Assembly (NCBI GenBank): GCA_964639965.1
Contig: CAZXGI010000006.1
Coordinates: 6,451-70,450, forward strand
DNA length: 64,000 nt
Reading direction: 5' to 3'
Origin: TMED23 sp964639965
GTDB taxonomy: Bacteria > Pseudomonadota > Alphaproteobacteria > Rhodospirillales > UBA2165
Shown piece after piece: positions 62,241-64,000 of the stretch. Positions within the stretch are counted from its first letter, which is position 1, and each line of letters starts with the position of its first letter. A program made the position numbers and the translations under genes. The notes below the pieces were generated by a model, which saw nothing but the letters and a program-made list of their open reading frames with translations, was not told where the DNA came from and ran no database searches.

Positions 62241-63530
62241 CTAATAAATTTTCTTGCCACTAGCGTAAGTAGCTCGAATTGCCCTATCATCGGCTAATAT
62301 TATCTGTAAAAACAATGTTTCTTCAAGACTACGAACTTGAGCCATACGACCACGAATTAATTCTGTTGAATTTAGATCGACAACAACTAGATCGGCTTCA
62401 TATCCAACTTTAATTCGGCCTATTTTCTCCTCAAGATGCAACGCTTTTGCACCACCAAGCGTCACCATATAAAAAGCCTCTAATGGTGAAATGGAATAAT
62501 TGCGCAATTGTGCAATCTCATACGCTGCCTTCATTGTGGCAAAAGGTGACATTGAAGTACCACCACCCACATCTGTTCCCAATCCCAGACGAGCACCGAT
62601 ATTCTGAAACTTTTCATACTCAAACAGACCGCTTCCTAAAAATAAATTTGACGTGGGACAATGAATAATTGACGTATCCGTGTCCCGTATCATTTCTATA
62701 TCAGAATCTGAGAAGTGAATTCCATGCCCATAAAGTGCCCGTGGACCCAATAAATTGAAACGGTTATAAACATCAAGATAAGAAGATGCCTGAGGAAAAA
62801 GTTTTGCAACCCATTCAATTTCATCGAGGTTTTCAGAAACGTGTGACTGAATATATACGCCTTCATTTTCCCGGTATAATGAACTCGCAACTTCGAGTTG
62901 CTCGGGTGTTGATGTTGGCGCAAATCGGGGTGTAATTGCATAAAGTACCCGACCTTTTTTATGCCATTTATTAATCAGTTCTGAGGATTGATCATATCCT
63001 ATTTGAGCCGTATCACATAAATTGTCCGGCACATGCCGGTCCATCAGGACTTTGCCACCGATCATACGAAGACCCAATAACTCCGCTTCTGTAAAAAAAA
63101 CATCAACTGATTGAGGGTGAACGGTGCAAAAAACGGCACTAGTGGTATAACCATTCTTAATAGATTCAGAAAAGAAAAATTTGGCGATAGACCTAGCATA
63201 GGATTTATCGGAAAATTTAGCTTCCTCAGGAAAGGTGTGAATATTTAACCAGTCAATTAATTTAGTACCAAAGGACGCGATAACGTTCATCTGAGGATAA
63301 TGCACATGGCTATCAACAAAACCCGCTAGAATAAGATCATCACCATAATTAACGATGTTTATATTTTCTGGTAAATCGACCGAAGTTGAATCACCTACAG
63401 CAGAAATAAATCCTTTTTCTATTAGAACACAGCCATTATCCCAATAGTTATAATCAAGGGGACCATCGTTAAATGTCAAAACCCGCCCCTTAATCGCTAG
63501 CGCACCTTTTATGTCAGATTGTGTCGACAT
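62241..63530 (-). CDS. guaD: Guanine deaminase
   Basis: A 429-residue amidohydrolase-superfamily deaminase converting guanine to xanthine and ammonia. Zn ligands lie in VDSHVHYPQ, SHVSENLDEIEWV, YGHGIHFSD and GLGTDVGGGTSMS. The family-specific WLNIHTFPEEAKF and VLMDRHVPDNLCD are also present. It sits between an NCS2 permease and a BMP-type binding protein, consistent with purine import and catabolism. Confidence 0.93.
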   Translation of the reverse strand: MSTQSDIKGALAIKGRVLTFNDGPLDYNYWDNGCVLIEKGFISAVGDSTSVDLPENINIVNYGDDLILAGFVDSHVHYPQMNVIASFGTKLIDWLNIHTFPEEAKFSDKSYARSIAKFFFSESIKNGYTTSAVFCTVHPQSVDVFFTEAELLGLRMIGGKVLMDRHVPDNLCDTAQIGYDQSSELINKWHKKGRVLYAITPRFAPTSTPEQLEVASSLYRENEGVYIQSHVSENLDEIEWVAKLFPQASSYLDVYNRFNLLGPRALYGHGIHFSDSDIEMIRDTDTSIIHCPTSNLFLGSGLFEYEKFQNIGARLGLGTDVGGGTSMSPFATMKAAYEIAQLRNYSISPLEAFYMVTLGGAKALHLEEKIGRIKVGYEADLVVVDLNSTELIRGRMAQVRSLEETLFLQIILADDRAIRATYASGKKIY

Positions 63531-63612
63531 GATGGTGATTAAAATCTTCCAAAAACGAAAACCGCAAGGCCTGAATATGATCCGACCTCGCGATTTTCTT
63601 TTCTCGTATCGG

Positions 63613-64000
63613 TTATTTCGGAATTGTGCCCTCTATACCTTCTACATACCAATTCATACCCAAAAGCATTCCATCATCAGCTGTTTTGCCTGCAGCAACA
63701 CGTATTTTTCCTTTTTGGTCCTTAATTGGCCCCGTAAAAGGATGGACCGACCCAGCTATGATGCCATCTTTAGCTTTTTCAGCCATAGCTACAACATTAG
63801 AAGGAATTGCTTTATTATAAGGAGCCATTTTGACCATACCTGATTTGAAGCCTCCCCAAACGTCACCTGATTTCCACGTACCGTCCAAGAAAGCTTTAGT
63901 CCGTGCGATATAGTAGGAATTCCAGTCATCGATAATTGCCGTTAGTTGAGCCTTCGGTCCAAAAGCTTTCATGTTAGATGCCTGACCAACGGCCCAAACT
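63613..64000 (-). CDS. BMP-family (PnrA-like) ABC transporter substrate-binding protein, C-terminal part
   Basis: The C-terminal 128 codons of a longer gene that enters from the right edge. The frame reads VWAVGQASNMKAFGPKAQLT and ends with DGMLLGMNWYVEGIEGTIPK, the end domain of Bmp/PnrA-type nucleoside-binding proteins. An internal Met at 63972 is not the start. It probably imports nucleosides or nucleobases with an ABC system encoded beyond the window; the downstream guanine deaminase fits this. Confidence 0.85.
   Translation of the reverse strand, partial: VWAVGQASNMKAFGPKAQLTAIIDDWNSYYIARTKAFLDGTWKSGDVWGGFKSGMVKMAPYNKAIPSNVVAMAEKAKDGIIAGSVHPFTGPIKDQKGKIRVAAGKTADDGMLLGMNWYVEGIEGTIPK

Noticed and set aside
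1..64000. tRNA, rRNA, CRISPR arrays, insertion sequences, prophage and toxin-antitoxin genes
   Set aside because: I looked for T-loop motifs, regularly spaced repeats, transposase or integrase motifs and phage proteins and saw none.

Overview
The window looks like chromosomal DNA of an AT-rich alphaproteobacterium, probably a marine Rhodospirillales-like lineage. The evidence is two TRAP uptake systems, the hflK-hflC-DUF2065-degP block, an mrp / miaA / ilvBHC housekeeping core, and an alphaproteobacterial-style cobalamin locus with CobN, CobW and CbtAB. The lineage call rests on gene content only. I found no tRNA, rRNA, CRISPR array, insertion sequence or phage gene.

Positions 1-20,099 are an accessory catabolic region. 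A minus-strand operon (9,691 to 1) encodes an aconitase/LeuCD-type hydratase, an isocitrate-lyase/PEP-mutase-type lyase, hydantoinase B and A, two isochorismatase-fold hydrolases and a TRAP transporter. Read together, the enzyme classes suggest cyclic imide (or hydantoin) -> half-amide -> cis-dicarboxylate -> substituted malate -> small oxoacids. Diverging from it at about 9.75 kb, behind a good sigma70-like promoter, are a second TRAP transporter and a ThDP enzyme. These are followed by an amidohydrolase-fold protein that has lost its metal HxH motif, an acyl-CoA ligase, a flavin monooxygenase, a maleate-isomerase/arylmalonate-decarboxylase relative, and a short cytoplasmic reductive-dehalogenase-like protein with two [4Fe-4S] motifs, which is predicted to need a corrinoid.

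Positions 20,155-33,427 are mostly core: ilvB-ilvH-ilvC, miaA, a DUF1015 gene, degP, DUF2065, hflC, hflK and mrp. One two-gene unit (luciferase-like monooxygenase plus gentisate-dioxygenase-like cupin) is embedded in this core between miaA and the DUF1015 gene.

Positions 33,536-59,545 hold an almost complete cobalamin locus in several divergent units: a COG0523 GTPase, a glycosyltransferase-like gene, cobD, cobB-cobA, cbiD-cobK, cobM/cbiG-cobJ fusion/cobI/cobL/cobH, cbiX, cbiB, cobQ-cobO-cobN-cobW-cobU, a histidine phosphatase, cobS, cobT and cbtB-cbtA. The set is a hybrid. CbiX, CbiD and CbiG belong to the early-cobalt (anaerobic-type) route, while CobN belongs to the late-cobalt (aerobic) route. 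CobG/CobZ, CobF and the chelatase subunits CobS/CobT are not in the window. A cobalamin riboswitch with its conserved core precedes cbtB, and several cobalt-handling proteins carry histidine-rich stretches.

Positions 59,860-64,000 carry a UbiX-like flavin prenyltransferase behind a long structured leader, then a nucleobase permease, a guanine deaminase and the C-terminal part of a BMP-type nucleoside-binding protein cut by the window edge, which together look like purine salvage.

The main novelty is the juxtaposition of an undescribed-looking imide / cis-dicarboxylate catabolic cluster, a stand-alone RdhA-like protein next to a maleate-isomerase-like enzyme, and a large hybrid B12 locus that could supply its cofactor.
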